Source: Alistipes sp. ZOR0009 (GTDB lineage Bacteria; Bacteroidota; Bacteroidia; Bacteroidales; ZOR0009). From it: 64,000 bases of DNA. Each line of letters begins with the position of its first letter. The first letter of the stretch is position 1. Below are positions 52,601 to 61,340 of this stretch, piece after piece. The DNA lies in NCBI RefSeq assembly GCF_000798815.1, contig NZ_JTLD01000046.1:1-64000 (forward strand). Direction: 5' to 3'. Below the pieces are notes generated by a model, which ran no database searches, was not told where the DNA came from, and saw only the letters and a list, made by a program, of their open reading frames with translations. Both the position numbers and the translations under genes were made by a program.

Positions 52601-55600
52601 AAGAAACCATTTACGGCAATACCCTTATCTGTATTCAAAATGGTAATTGAAGCAGATGCTTTGCTGTCGTAACGAGCAAATGTGCTTGAGCCTTTGGCTC
52701 CATCACCCTTTACTACCTTAAATCCAACAAACCTAGAGGTTCCGTCTGTAACATCAGCTGCATTTTCCTCTTGCTTTTCGAATGTAGATATTTCGGTAGG
52801 GCGGAATAGGGTCTTGAAGGGAAGTTTTTGAACGTCCGAAATATTTCCAAATACATCCTCTAGTACGAATGCTAGAAGGTATTCCTTATTCTCGTCTAGT
52901 TCGTCTAGCTTGATATCTAATTCCTGCTTTGCCGTTAATGTAGCCGCAGATCCTTTTTCTTTTAGAACGAGCTGTGCAGGTATTTCTGCTTTCCCATCTG
53001 TAAGTAGGTAAAAGCACTTTCCGCTTTCGTTGGATTTTATCAGCGCATTTGCTTTGATGTGGGTAAGATTTTTAATCTTGGGGTAGCCCTCCAGTAGTGC
53101 GGGTGCCATTTGATCTGGGGCATTATATTCGTCGGCTCCAACAAATGGCTTGTCGTTACTTCTGGTATCTCCGTCAAAATCGGTCTTAACAACATCTATT
53201 GGGATGGCTATACTGAATCCATCGGCTGATTTTAGGTGAAGATCCTCCTCGGAGTAAAACTCAGCCTTCTTTTCTATAGATTTTGTATCTGCCGCTTTGC
53301 TACTCCAGTCATTGTAGGATGTAACAGCTACACTTCCAACTTTTGCAAGGGTAGAGGCGGAGGAGTAGTAGGCGTTGTTTTCGAATACGATCCCATTTTG
53401 ATATCCGTCTTTAAGAATATAGATAGAGGAGCCTCCTGCGCTATTTTGGAAAAGGTTGTTGGCTATGCGGACGTTGTTGATTAGCGATTGGCTGCGTCCT
53501 TCCACCGAGAATGATCTGGAATCTGCTGCTTTTCCTGATATAGAGATGGTATTGTATAGAAGTCCAACTCCGTAGCAATCCGAATTTAGAAGAATTCCTG
53601 TTTCGTTGCTGTTGTTGCCAACAATGGAAATTAGGTTGTTACAAATTAGCGCCTGCCCTCTGTCGTTTTGAATAGGACGGCATTCTATCCCTTTTGCCCC
53701 AGGTGCTTTGGCTATATTGATGGCATTTTTAGAGATAAGGCTGCTCCCCACCAACCTGTAGAAGTCCATTCCTTGGAATCCGCTTTTGGTTGTACTGTAG
53801 TTCTTGATGATGTTTCCTTCGATAGTTGCTCCCTCTTCGTCGGTTATATATATCGATTTGGAGCCTTGGTCTGTAAGCCTGTTGTTTCGAATGGTCGCTC
53901 CTTTTTCTTTTGTTAGACCGACGTATCCCGTCCCTCCAACATAAAAACCAATGTATCCTCCTGTGAGATTATTATTCTCAAGGGTTAGGTTGTCGTTATT
54001 TTGTCCTTCGAGGTTGTTTGCCTTTGTTTTTACAAGGGCAATGTCTTCGGAAAAGGAAGTCGTCATTTTTGCAGATATGCTACAGCCCTTGATGGTGACA
54101 TTCTTGCTGATGTTGGAAATGTAGGCGACCGCTTCAAACTTAGGATCTTCAGTTGAGATACTAATATTTTCGATGCTGATAAAATCGGCACCTGCAATGT
54201 TGAATACCCCGTATGGATCTTTCCCATACTCTGGTTCTTTGTAGCTGTCGAACTTAACCTTTACATCGCTGGCATTATCTGTTTGACTTTTAAACGTAAT
54301 CCGTGCATTTTCTGTAGCACCATTGATGTGGGGTACTGTTACAATCTCATTGTACTCTCCTGGTTCTACCGTAAAAGTAACGTCGCCTTCAACTCCATCT
54401 TTAATGGAGTTAACCGCATCTGTAAATGTTTTAAAGTTGGCATTGCTGCTAGAACCAATGGTAAAGGAGCCTTTGGCGCCTCCAACTATTTTACGATCGC
54501 CTTCTGGGTTGCCATCTTTAACCGTAAGATTCCCTTCGCTTCCTGTTGCTGCCGTTAATGAGGCATCTATAGCGCTATTCGGAGCTGCAGTAACTTTTGT
54601 ATCGGCAACAATCCAGTAGTAGTAGCTTTCTGCTTTCCCAATTTTTTGTCCAATATGGATATCTACCTTATCTCCATTTACAGGGACAGCGCTACTAAGT
54701 TGATTTGTAGTTGCAAAAAAGTCGTTGTTATTGGTGTAGTAGACTTTTATGCTCTCTATCGCTGCGCTATTGGTAAGGTTTAACGAAAGCTGATCTAAGG
54801 AAATTACTCCTTTATCTCCATCGGCAGTGGCAACAACTTTTAGGAGAAGTTCATCTTTACTTCCTCTTACAATTGTATTGGTATTGGGTTGGCTTGCGCT
54901 AACTTGTGTTATTTTTAGGGGTTGTGGAATGGTCGTTGATACGGAGGCTTCCCAACCTGGTTTGTTTACGCTTTTATCCGATTTGAAGTGAATGGTTAGC
55001 GCTCCGTCGTCCGAGGTGGATACGATGGCACGGGGAGGTTTGTCGCCAAATAGTACAGATATTAGCTTTTCCGAGTTTACCTCTTTACCGGCAAATACTT
55101 CAAACTTATCTCCCTTCTCCAAATTAAAGGAGGTGAAGTCGATCTTTATGCTTTTCGTAGGATCGGCAGGTACAAAGGTTACGGTTCCATCAAACGAGTT
55201 GCTATGATTCTTATCCTTTCCGCCATCGTCGTAGAATAGAAGAAAATCATCAATCGTTTTAGTTGGATTTACGCCAGCTGCAAGAAGGTATTCGTTAACA
55301 ACTCGGCGGCTGCCATCTGGATCGCCAGCCGTGGCCTCTATTTTTTTACCACCATACGCAAGGCTTATGATGGATGCGTCTATCTCTGTTCCATTTTTTG
55401 CATTTTCGGCAACATCTATGGCTACCCAAAAGTAGTTTTTCCCTTCGGCTAACTCCGAATTGGCGCTTAAGGTCAGGGCATCTTCTATTTTATCCGCGTT
55501 AGCCCAAAGGTTTGTCGTGCTGAATTCGGGGGATGGGCCAGTGCTGTAAACCTTCAACTTGGAGACTGCGTTAGCGCTTCCTTTTAGGTTGATGTTTAGC

Positions 55601-57162
55601 GACTCTAGCTTAATAGGAGATAGGTTGCCTACCGTTTCTGCGCAGATTCGTAGTAGCGGCATGTCTGTAGCGCCAGGCTTTACGGCTTCGGTCGTTGGTT
55701 GATCTGCCGTAAGGCTGTTTATCTTCATTTCTACGGGGAGATACTCCTTTACGCGAGCTTCCCAACCTGCCGCTGTATAGTAGGAAGCCGACTCTTTTGC
55801 ATTAAAAAGAATGGTGATGGCTCCGTTTGCATCGTTAGAACGTAATGTTTTGCCAGGACCAACCTTTGCTTTGCTGGCGTTATCAAGCTTCCAAAGAAGA
55901 GCGGAGGTTTTTACTTCGGTTCCGCTATATACTTCGAATTGGGCTTTAGCTCCGTAGCTCGAGGAGGAGTAGTAGAGGTCAAACTTGTCAAAATCGAGCT
56001 GAATTACGTGTCCAGCAGCGGTAGGAGTAAAGGTAACCACCTGGTTTTTGGTGCTACCGTTATACTTTCCTCCCGAACCTTTGTTGTCGTCGGAAAAGCC
56101 CCATTCTCCGCTAATTTTTTGAGTAAAAGTGCCCTCTTTCATTCTATAAATGTTGCTTACGGTATGATTTCCGAAGGGATCGGATGAGGTTGTAGCAACT
56201 GCTTGGCCGCTTAGGAGAACTTGGTCGCAGGTGGCGTCAATTTTGTGACCGTTGGTGGCTTTTTCCGATAGGTTGTAGGTAAGCCAAAAGTAGTTGTCGC
56301 CTTCCTTTAGCGTCTGAGCTGAGGTAAGCGTAAATTCGCCGCTGGGGTTAACAGCGCTGTTTCCAACCTTTGTTGCCTTGCTAAAATCGTTGGCTAAACC
56401 CGAGTACCACAAGTCGGCCATTGCAATATCTTCGGTGGCATTATCGCTTCCCTTTGTGGTAAAGCGGGCCGATTGGAGTACTAGCGGATCTTTAGTGTTT
56501 TTGGTGGTAATACGCAGCTTTAGAATGTTGATGTTTTGCGTCCCGGCAGGAGCTTCGTATTTTACCTCCTGCGAGCAATCCGCCGCATCAACGGTCATTG
56601 GTTCGGGTGTAAACTCTTTGACAACGATGTGCCAACCATCTCTGGGAATTCCTGTTTTAACTTCGAATGTGATGGTTAGGGAGCCGTCCGCCGCCCACGA
56701 TTTAAGTATGTAGGGGTTGGTTAGGTATTCACCCTGTAGTTCGCTCTCCGAAGCCACCTTCCCGTTGTATACCCTAAAAATATCGTTGTAGCCAACCGAG
56801 GAGGTGTTGAAGATATCAAATGTTTTGAACTCCATCATCACCTTTTTACCTGGTGTAGATGGGCTAAAGGTGATAGACCCTTTAAATCCTGCGCTGCATT
56901 TTGCAGAAGGGCCTCCATCATCGTAAAAGTTTATTTCCTTGTCTACAACAATGGTTTGATGGGTTTGAGAGATTTTGATATCCTGCCCATCTTCGGGTGG
57001 TACTTGGCTAAATGCTTCGATTGTGCCATGCCGATAGCCGAAGCGGTTAGAGATGCCAAACTCTTTATTGGCCAGCGGTGGCCCATAGAGTGTCCGTGCT
57101 GAAATATCTATGCTGCCTAAAAGGGTAAGCACAAATAGGTAAAGAACTCTTTTCTGGTACAT
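49642..57162 (-). CDS. Giant T9SS-secreted multidomain protein with DUF4465 domain, B12-riboswitch controlled
   Basis: A ~2,506-aa surface protein. Start at 57162 gives the signal peptide YLFVLTLLGSIDISA; an earlier in-frame ATG at 57240 does not. In order (approximate): three tandem pairs of a CUB-like domain (FYDDGG opening, ~65-185, ~345-455 and ~620-730) and a BNR-associated N-terminal-like beta domain (LKEGDNYFWL motif in the first); a right-handed beta-helix (~900-1340); a degenerate DUF4465-like region (~1400-1570); a full DUF4465 domain (~1665-1880, VATFEDLNL to FCIDNF); two cadherin-like repeats (FADDDAP); Ig-like YDG/MBG repeats (~2080-2240); and a C-terminal type A sorting domain (~2425-2506, ISVYPNPVQTG). 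The cobalamin riboswitch ahead of it and the DUF4465 domain link it to corrinoid capture. Confidence 0.85.
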   Translation of the reverse strand: MYQKRVLYLFVLTLLGSIDISARTLYGPPLANKEFGISNRFGYRHGTIEAFSQVPPEDGQDIKISQTHQTIVVDKEINFYDDGGPSAKCSAGFKGSITFSPSTPGKKVMMEFKTFDIFNTSSVGYNDIFRVYNGKVASESELQGEYLTNPYILKSWAADGSLTITFEVKTGIPRDGWHIVVKEFTPEPMTVDAADCSQEVKYEAPAGTQNINILKLRITTKNTKDPLVLQSARFTTKGSDNATEDIAMADLWYSGLANDFSKATKVGNSAVNPSGEFTLTSAQTLKEGDNYFWLTYNLSEKATNGHKIDATCDQVLLSGQAVATTSSDPFGNHTVSNIYRMKEGTFTQKISGEWGFSDDNKGSGGKYNGSTKNQVVTFTPTAAGHVIQLDFDKFDLYYSSSSYGAKAQFEVYSGTEVKTSALLWKLDNASKAKVGPGKTLRSNDANGAITILFNAKESASYYTAAGWEARVKEYLPVEMKINSLTADQPTTEAVKPGATDMPLLRICAETVGNLSPIKLESLNINLKGSANAVSKLKVYSTGPSPEFSTTNLWANADKIEDALTLSANSELAEGKNYFWVAIDVAENAKNGTEIDASIISLAYGGKKIEATAGDPDGSRRVVNEYLLAAGVNPTKTIDDFLLFYDDGGKDKNHSNSFDGTVTFVPADPTKSIKIDFTSFNLEKGDKFEVFAGKEVNSEKLISVLFGDKPPRAIVSTSDDGALTIHFKSDKSVNKPGWEASVSTTIPQPLKITQVSASQPNTNTIVRGSKDELLLKVVATADGDKGVISLDQLSLNLTNSAAIESIKVYYTNNNDFFATTNQLSSAVPVNGDKVDIHIGQKIGKAESYYYWIVADTKVTAAPNSAIDASLTAATGSEGNLTVKDGNPEGDRKIVGGAKGSFTIGSSSNANFKTFTDAVNSIKDGVEGDVTFTVEPGEYNEIVTVPHINGATENARITFKSQTDNASDVKVKFDSYKEPEYGKDPYGVFNIAGADFISIENISISTEDPKFEAVAYISNISKNVTIKGCSISAKMTTSFSEDIALVKTKANNLEGQNNDNLTLENNNLTGGYIGFYVGGTGYVGLTKEKGATIRNNRLTDQGSKSIYITDEEGATIEGNIIKNYSTTKSGFQGMDFYRLVGSSLISKNAINIAKAPGAKGIECRPIQNDRGQALICNNLISIVGNNSNETGILLNSDCYGVGLLYNTISISGKAADSRSFSVEGRSQSLINNVRIANNLFQNSAGGSSIYILKDGYQNGIVFENNAYYSSASTLAKVGSVAVTSYNDWSSKAADTKSIEKKAEFYSEEDLHLKSADGFSIAIPIDVVKTDFDGDTRSNDKPFVGADEYNAPDQMAPALLEGYPKIKNLTHIKANALIKSNESGKCFYLLTDGKAEIPAQLVLKEKGSAATLTAKQELDIKLDELDENKEYLLAFVLEDVFGNISDVQKLPFKTLFRPTEISTFEKQEENAADVTDGTSRFVGFKVVKGDGAKGSSTFARYDSKASASITILNTDKGIAVNGFFIRSALPITYWGIKADGSKTPSKTISSEKWTYACLFDLGEISSVEFDAAAAFDIDNFSDKPEALYYNGKYEYSALQNERFTLKADFAGGANPIAVTWFDTKNQKKYTGDVLDIIPQATGKFTVSATDAFGQTSSAEIILTVEGIADVATFEDLNLAPESRWWGYDNASEISDYFYSGSYKFNNFLKKEWSTWSGFGYSNFTSTEFTGNFMLEQFRSAAGHGAKNSKTYGVVYPFGFSTRIEATNKPDGDIISGTYVTNTAWVASVIRNGDSMTGEPFKAGDWFKVVATGYDATGAQTSTSEFYLADYRSPDAKDHKLFTDWTWWDLSALGKVKTIGFKVEGSRSNSYGLTIPAYFCIDNFNGPDKAPYVANPIVKQQPKAKDKVLTLDLSNVFADDDAPAGSTITLEVISNSNVELAQASIAEKMLTVNLTSKKKGAATITLKATSEGKSVEHTFVIERLDEAPYVTNPIPNQKVFKKNQVLYFDLKTVFADDDAPEDNIISYELVKNSNEALCSSQIQDGRLSISFKDLEEGTGTITIKATSEECGVLHTFDVEKAITSKIIPEIKWVAPSSITYGTTLNNEHLNASTNVAGSITYLPTIGSLLPVGKHVIKAIFTPKDPESVEFATQEILITVEKVQLTISKPNIVTAKLIDGNNKAIINSLGKLNGVISMDNENVTVTANAFFDDANIGSNKTITISYTIAGSASANYIAPLNDIITGASISNPIVISKGTEVNMAGCEGNQIAIHYSLTSGTPYEYKIRYAEDAHIAGFKDLEYQLVEANHVYLPIPEKATDGTFHAFLQFRDINGFESNSIPFEFTINVSADAIVTKFGNVVLVDNSSNRYNGYQWFKDGSAITGATQQYYKDPNGLNGTYHVRLTTTTGHIVNTCSKSLAIKKTESSSISVYPNPVQTGVPFTVMLKGIDISLLHGAVLDITNAQGITVCSLHKVEENNKILLSGSNGIYLGRVVLSNGEKLTFKIILAN

Positions 57163-57293
57163 ATTAAAAGATATAGTTAATATCAATACAGCCAGAAATA
57201 TATGCGCGAAGGGAGCAATAGAAAGGAGTAAATACAGCAAGACCTTTCTACTTTGCCCTAACTCCCGAAGGCAAAATATTTCGAAATATGCAT

Positions 57294-57475
57294 TGGCAGG
57301 TCTTCTGACTTATCTCAACCTTAGGCGCCTTCCCATCCGACAGGCGTTAACCTTTTTCGGACAGTGGCATGGATGCCTTGGTTTGCGAGAATTACAGCAG
57401 CGGGTACTGTTCAGGATTTACACCTGATTCCCTTTTCATCGCTCTTTACTTGTAGGTAAAGAGGACACCAATAGG
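57294..57475 (-). ncRNA. Cobalamin (AdoCbl-type) riboswitch
   Basis: Read on the minus strand, the ~180-nt leader holds the B12-box landmarks in order: a P3-P6 core with AAAAGGGAATCAGGTG then AAATCCTGAACAGTACCCGC and TGCTGTAA, a GCCACTG element, a P7-P10 region (GGATGGGAAGGCGCC), and the closing AAGTCAGAAGACCTGCC that is almost diagnostic. It ends 132 nt before the ATG of the giant T9SS protein. In Bacteroidota such elements shut off corrinoid-uptake genes when B12 is plentiful. No strong terminator stem lies between it and the start codon, so translational control is more likely than attenuation. Confidence 0.95.
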
Positions 57476-57479
57476 GCGG

Positions 57480-57487
57480 CAAATCTA
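57480..57487 (-). promoter_or_regulatory. -7 promoter box at the 5' end of the riboswitch
   Basis: On the minus strand TAGATTTG is an exact TAnnTTTG match lying about 5-7 nt before the first conserved riboswitch bases, where a transcription start would be expected. Confidence 0.6.
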
Positions 57488-57585
57488 GCAATTCAAATTT
57501 TAAAAGACGGGCTTTTTTGTATGTTATTAAGCAAAATTGCCTTCTGCAAGCTGCTGCTTGCCGGTATTAGGCTAGTTCTTTGCTC

Positions 57586-57622
57586 AATAAAAGTGCGCTG
57601 CCACTTCGCAATGGCAACGCAC
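57586..57622 (-). terminator. Terminator between the DUF4465 lipoprotein gene and the riboswitch
   Basis: On the minus strand GTGCGTTGCCA pairs with TGGCAGCGCAC (one mismatch, 8-nt loop) followed by TTTTATT. It separates the upstream lipoprotein operon from the riboswitch transcript. Confidence 0.8.
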
Positions 57623-57693
57623 TCGTCACATTATATAAGGGCATAAACAACCTGAAAACAGATGCTCTACTATGAGGTTTGTTTTGAATTTAG

Positions 57694-58755
57694 TTAGATT
57701 TTATCTACAACTAGCTTATCTAAGCAAAAGTATACGGCTGTATTAGGGCCGTACTGGCCGCTATTGTCGGTAGATTCCATTTTAAAAAGGAGATACTTAA
57801 CCTCTCCAAGTGCAGATAGGTTAACATTAATCCATCCTTGTCTAGGTGCCTTTACCGATGTTCTACAGTCGCACAGGTAGCATTCTACAGGAGTGCTTTT
57901 TATGTTATTATTGGCATCAACACCGTAAATAAGCAGTTTAAAGTAGTCTCCTACTCCAAAGGCTCGAGCAAATCCATCTCCATAGAGAATGCCAAAGTGT
58001 GGCCAGGGGTGGTTTGCAATGTTAACGCTAACTGCTTCATAACGGTTGGATCCATTTTCAATCTTTATCCAGTTGGAATACTGAGATTCGTTAAATGTAC
58101 TCCCTGTAGCCTGATAGTCTTTCATGTAGTACCCCCAGTATCCAATAAGAAAGTTTTGAGGAGTATCTCCAGACGCCATACAGCCCCACTGGTGGGCAAT
58201 CCATCCGTCCGAACTGCCTGGTCTTCCGTAGTTAGACCTATCGGTAGAGTTTGATATGGTAAAACCGTCCCAGTATGCGTAGCCAGAAACGTTTCCGCCG
58301 GTATGGGAAAAGGTAAATATCTGAGATTGAAATTTAGTATCCGCGTAGGTCTGATTCCAGTAGTAACCTCCAGTTGTTGCAATCCCATTTTGAGAGAGAT
58401 TGTAGCCGCTTACATCCAATGTTACGTAATTGATGTTGTAAGGAAGCACGGTTACGGAGTAGCCTGATGTTGTCGTTTTTCCGAGATAGGTGGTTTTTAA
58501 AGTGATGGTCTTTACGCCGACTTTTTCACCTGTAACGGTCAACTTGTTGGCTGTCGATGTTAGTTTTCCATCAACAAACCAAGCGTATTGAGCAGATTTA
58601 TCTTTGATCTCAGGTTCTATTACAATACTTTTCTTCTCTTTTACCTGAAATGATGTAGGCTGTAAGCTGGTTGATGCCAGCTCGTCCTCTTTGTTACAAG
58701 AGGAAATTCCTGCAAGAATAAATGCTGCAAGCAGGAGGTATAAACGATTTTTCAT
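57694..58755 (-). CDS. DUF4465 domain lipoprotein, putative corrinoid-binding surface protein
   Basis: A 353-aa lipoprotein (LAGISSC lipobox, Cys20). Residues ~30-115 are a PKD-like beta domain (AQYAWFVDGKLTSTANKLTVTGEKVGVKTITL pattern). Residues ~120-353 are a DUF4465 domain: NQTYADTKFQSQIFTFSH, WDGFTISNSTD, GYWGYYMKDYQ, FKLLIYGVDANN, VECYLCDCRTS and the closing AVYFCLDKLVVD. DUF4465 proteins occur in Bacteroidota B12-transport loci and a B12-binding lipoprotein class (BtuH) has been described from such loci; whether this protein is orthologous I cannot tell from sequence alone. It is the last gene before the terminator and the riboswitch. Confidence 0.85.
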   Translation of the reverse strand: MKNRLYLLLAAFILAGISSCNKEDELASTSLQPTSFQVKEKKSIVIEPEIKDKSAQYAWFVDGKLTSTANKLTVTGEKVGVKTITLKTTYLGKTTTSGYSVTVLPYNINYVTLDVSGYNLSQNGIATTGGYYWNQTYADTKFQSQIFTFSHTGGNVSGYAYWDGFTISNSTDRSNYGRPGSSDGWIAHQWGCMASGDTPQNFLIGYWGYYMKDYQATGSTFNESQYSNWIKIENGSNRYEAVSVNIANHPWPHFGILYGDGFARAFGVGDYFKLLIYGVDANNNIKSTPVECYLCDCRTSVKAPRQGWINVNLSALGEVKYLLFKMESTDNSGQYGPNTAVYFCLDKLVVDKI

Positions 58756-58806
58756 AGTAGTTTGGTTTTATCCTCATAGTAAAGAATAGCTCTTTCGGGA
58801 AACTTT

Positions 58807-59943
58807 TTAGATGCTTAAATCGGTTATCTTGGCGATGCGCAAGTGGTCATTGTCGTCTTCCTGTTCGGGATAGAATGTTGCGGTAACAATTTTTACAAAA
58901 TCAACACCAAGTAGCTTTACCTTCTTTCCGTTTTTATCAATCGCCCAGTCAATATCGATATCGTTTATGATATTTTCGTTAACTATCTTTCCTGCTCCTG
59001 CGTATCCCCATGTTTTCTCTAGCGTTTTGAGGTCAAATCCAGGGCTGGTTATACGAGTTCCTTTCAGAACCAGCTTTTGGTCTGCCAGCCATTGAGGATA
59101 TCTTGAGTTTTCGGGCATAACAACGAAATACTTCAGATCGCCAGTGCCGCCTTTGCTATCGCTCCACGAAATGGTTTCGGTTCTCTTTATTGCGTACGAA
59201 GGGGTATTAAATGTCATTTGGAAATCGCGAATGGTGGTCGATTTTGCATGTTCACTTCCTGCAATTTCGTACCATTCATCGTCGTCAGCCTTCCCATTCT
59301 TATTCTTATCGTAGGCTACCCAAACCGTTCCCAAAACGGTGGTATAGCTCGAGGATACGCTAAAATCTTTTTTATTGGTAAGGTTGACAATGGTGTGGTC
59401 GAACTTAAAGGTGGCGTTGCCACCAAATGTGCCCAAGTAAACATTCATCCCAGCATCTTTATTCTGCTTGATCTGGTTGTTGAGGACATTAAGGTGTTCT
59501 GCTGTTGTTTTGGCATCTTTGCTAAAGAAAAGATCGTTTACCATATACCCAACCGATGGCGAATAGCCTACCACTTCGCTAACTCCTGCTAGGTATTGGG
59601 TGTCGGCAACCTTTACTTGAACTTTTCGTGTTTCAACCTTGCCTGGCTTGGTTACGGTAAAGCTAAGGTCGTAGGTTCCTGCTTTTGCTGCAATAAACTG
59701 CAGCTCCTTGGTGGTTGATAGGGTAGAATCTTTTCTGTTGTTAACAGGATCGTTGACCATCCACAGGTAGGTTGCATTTTCGTCGCCAGTAATGGTTGGT
59801 GTAACCTCCAAAACCTTACAGCGATCTATGCTGTAGGTGTCTTTTATCGTAATCTTGATGGGTTCTACTTCTTCGTCTTTGCTGCACGATGCTATCAGTA
59901 GGGCAGCTGTAAGGAGGAGTAAGCCTTTTGCAATTTTTCTCAT
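58807..59943 (-). CDS. PKD-like surface lipoprotein, paralog 1
   Basis: A 378-aa lipoprotein (LLIASC lipobox, Cys20). Residues ~30-115 form a PKD-like domain (ENATYLWMVNDPVN, AGTYDLSFTVTKPG). The rest is a shared unknown domain containing a helical LNNQIKQNKDAGM stretch, GGNATFKFDHTIVNL (~175), a calcium-loop-like DKNKNGKADDDEWYE (~212-226), then YFVVMPENSRYPQW, and the ending DIDWAIDKNGKKVKLLGVDFVKIVTA. The same segments recur in the next gene upstream, so the two are tandem paralogs. Such proteins are repeatedly found in corrinoid-uptake loci. Ligand unknown. Confidence 0.8.
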   Translation of the reverse strand: MRKIAKGLLLLTAALLIASCSKDEEVEPIKITIKDTYSIDRCKVLEVTPTITGDENATYLWMVNDPVNNRKDSTLSTTKELQFIAAKAGTYDLSFTVTKPGKVETRKVQVKVADTQYLAGVSEVVGYSPSVGYMVNDLFFSKDAKTTAEHLNVLNNQIKQNKDAGMNVYLGTFGGNATFKFDHTIVNLTNKKDFSVSSSYTTVLGTVWVAYDKNKNGKADDDEWYEIAGSEHAKSTTIRDFQMTFNTPSYAIKRTETISWSDSKGGTGDLKYFVVMPENSRYPQWLADQKLVLKGTRITSPGFDLKTLEKTWGYAGAGKIVNENIINDIDIDWAIDKNGKKVKLLGVDFVKIVTATFYPEQEDDNDHLRIAKITDLSI

Positions 59944-59968
59944 GGTCGTTAATGGTTAATGTTTTATT

Positions 59969-61246
59969 TTATTTTCGAGTAGTAATTTTTTCGTTTAGTA
60001 GGTGTAGGTCGTATGCCCCCATTATCTCTGTCGATGATTCGCCCAACCAGCCGCACTCTTGGTTTAAGCCGGTGTAAACTTTTATAAAATCGACACCTGG
60101 GAGGTGTACTTTTTTGCCGTTAGCATCTACAGCCCAGTCGATATCTATGGCCGAATCGTCTTCCTCGTTGCGGATGTTATCCACGTAGCCAAAATCGAAT
60201 GCGTAGAGTACCCAGTACTTCCCTTGGCCACTTTCTTCCTTCGAATTATTGGGTAGTAAGGTTCCCTTGAAGGTTATTTTATCTTCCTTAACCCAGTTAG
60301 GAAAGTAGCTTTGGGTATGGAAGGTGTTTTTCGACTTGTAACCCGAGTTCCCTTGGTTGTCAGTCCATCGGATGTATTCGGTGTCCGACATAAATCCGCC
60401 ATCGGGCTTTGCAGGCTTGCTTGGATCGGGTTTGTAGTAGGTAATTTCGTAGTTATGTATCGTTTTGGGGTTGTTGTACTCGCTGCCTGCTATTTCGTAC
60501 CACTCATCGTCGTCGGGCTTACCGTTTTTATTTTTATCGTAGGCAACCATAATAACACCCGGCTCGCAGCTTCCGCCTTTTTGGGGTGCATTAGGATTTG
60601 GGTTGGCGTTTGCGTAAAAGGCGTTACCAAGGATACGAAAATCTCGTAGTCCAGATAGATTTACAATGGTATGATCGAAGCCAAAGGTGACGTAGCCACC
60701 AAAACCGCCAAGGCTTATCATGTACTTTTTCTTGTTTTCGCCCCCAATGTAGTCGTATACCTTTTTAAGGATGGATTCCTTTGTGTCTCCCTCCTTATAG
60801 TCGGGTAGCACGTTGGTAAACTGGCCAACAGTAGGCAAAAAGTCGAATATTTTGGCAATGTACGGGGAAGCCGTTTTTGCTTTTACGGTAATCGATGCTT
60901 CATAAATAGGGGTGGTGCTGTTTTCTTTAAGCAACGTCAACTTATAAGAGCCATCGGTAATGGCTACAAACTCAACCTTATTGGTGGCAACCTGTACAAG
61001 GTTGTATGCTTGAGTATTGGTAGCGTCAACTTTCCATTGGTAGGTTGTTCCGCTTTTTATCTCTACGGGTGCTTCTATGGTTAGCACCTCATACTGCGAT
61101 GTCTGCAGCGTGGTCGTTACTACTCCCGGTATTTCTTCTCCCTTCCCGGGTGTATCTCCATCATCTTTCGAGCAGCTTACGGCTGCTAGGTAGCAAGCTG
61201 CAACGAGGAGCACCTTTCTACATACTGTAAGCGTAATTTTTTTCAT
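59969..61246 (-). CDS. PKD-like surface lipoprotein, paralog 2
   Basis: A ~425-aa lipoprotein; start at 61246 (MKKITLTVCRK) with lipobox LAAVSC. The longer frame from 61336 adds 30 Arg-rich residues and is not used. It is co-linear with its neighbour: PKD-like domain (TYQWKVDATN, GSYKLTLLKEN), GGYVTFGFDHTIVNL, DKNKNGKPDDDEWYE, a Pro/Asp/Lys-rich insertion (YYKPDPSKPAKPDGG) absent from paralog 1, and AIDIDWAVDANGKKVHLPGVDFIKVYT. It lies 25 bp upstream of paralog 1. Probably a secreted ligand-binding subunit of the B12-linked locus. Confidence 0.8.
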   Translation of the reverse strand: MKKITLTVCRKVLLVAACYLAAVSCSKDDGDTPGKGEEIPGVVTTTLQTSQYEVLTIEAPVEIKSGTTYQWKVDATNTQAYNLVQVATNKVEFVAITDGSYKLTLLKENSTTPIYEASITVKAKTASPYIAKIFDFLPTVGQFTNVLPDYKEGDTKESILKKVYDYIGGENKKKYMISLGGFGGYVTFGFDHTIVNLSGLRDFRILGNAFYANANPNPNAPQKGGSCEPGVIMVAYDKNKNGKPDDDEWYEIAGSEYNNPKTIHNYEITYYKPDPSKPAKPDGGFMSDTEYIRWTDNQGNSGYKSKNTFHTQSYFPNWVKEDKITFKGTLLPNNSKEESGQGKYWVLYAFDFGYVDNIRNEEDDSAIDIDWAVDANGKKVHLPGVDFIKVYTGLNQECGWLGESSTEIMGAYDLHLLNEKITTRK

Positions 61247-61340
61247 TCGAATATGTTTTTTTATTGTGCTGGATACAATCCGCACAGTAAGCATGAGCCT
61301 ATACTTTCGGCGGCTGCTTGCTGTGCGGATTTCCATGTTT

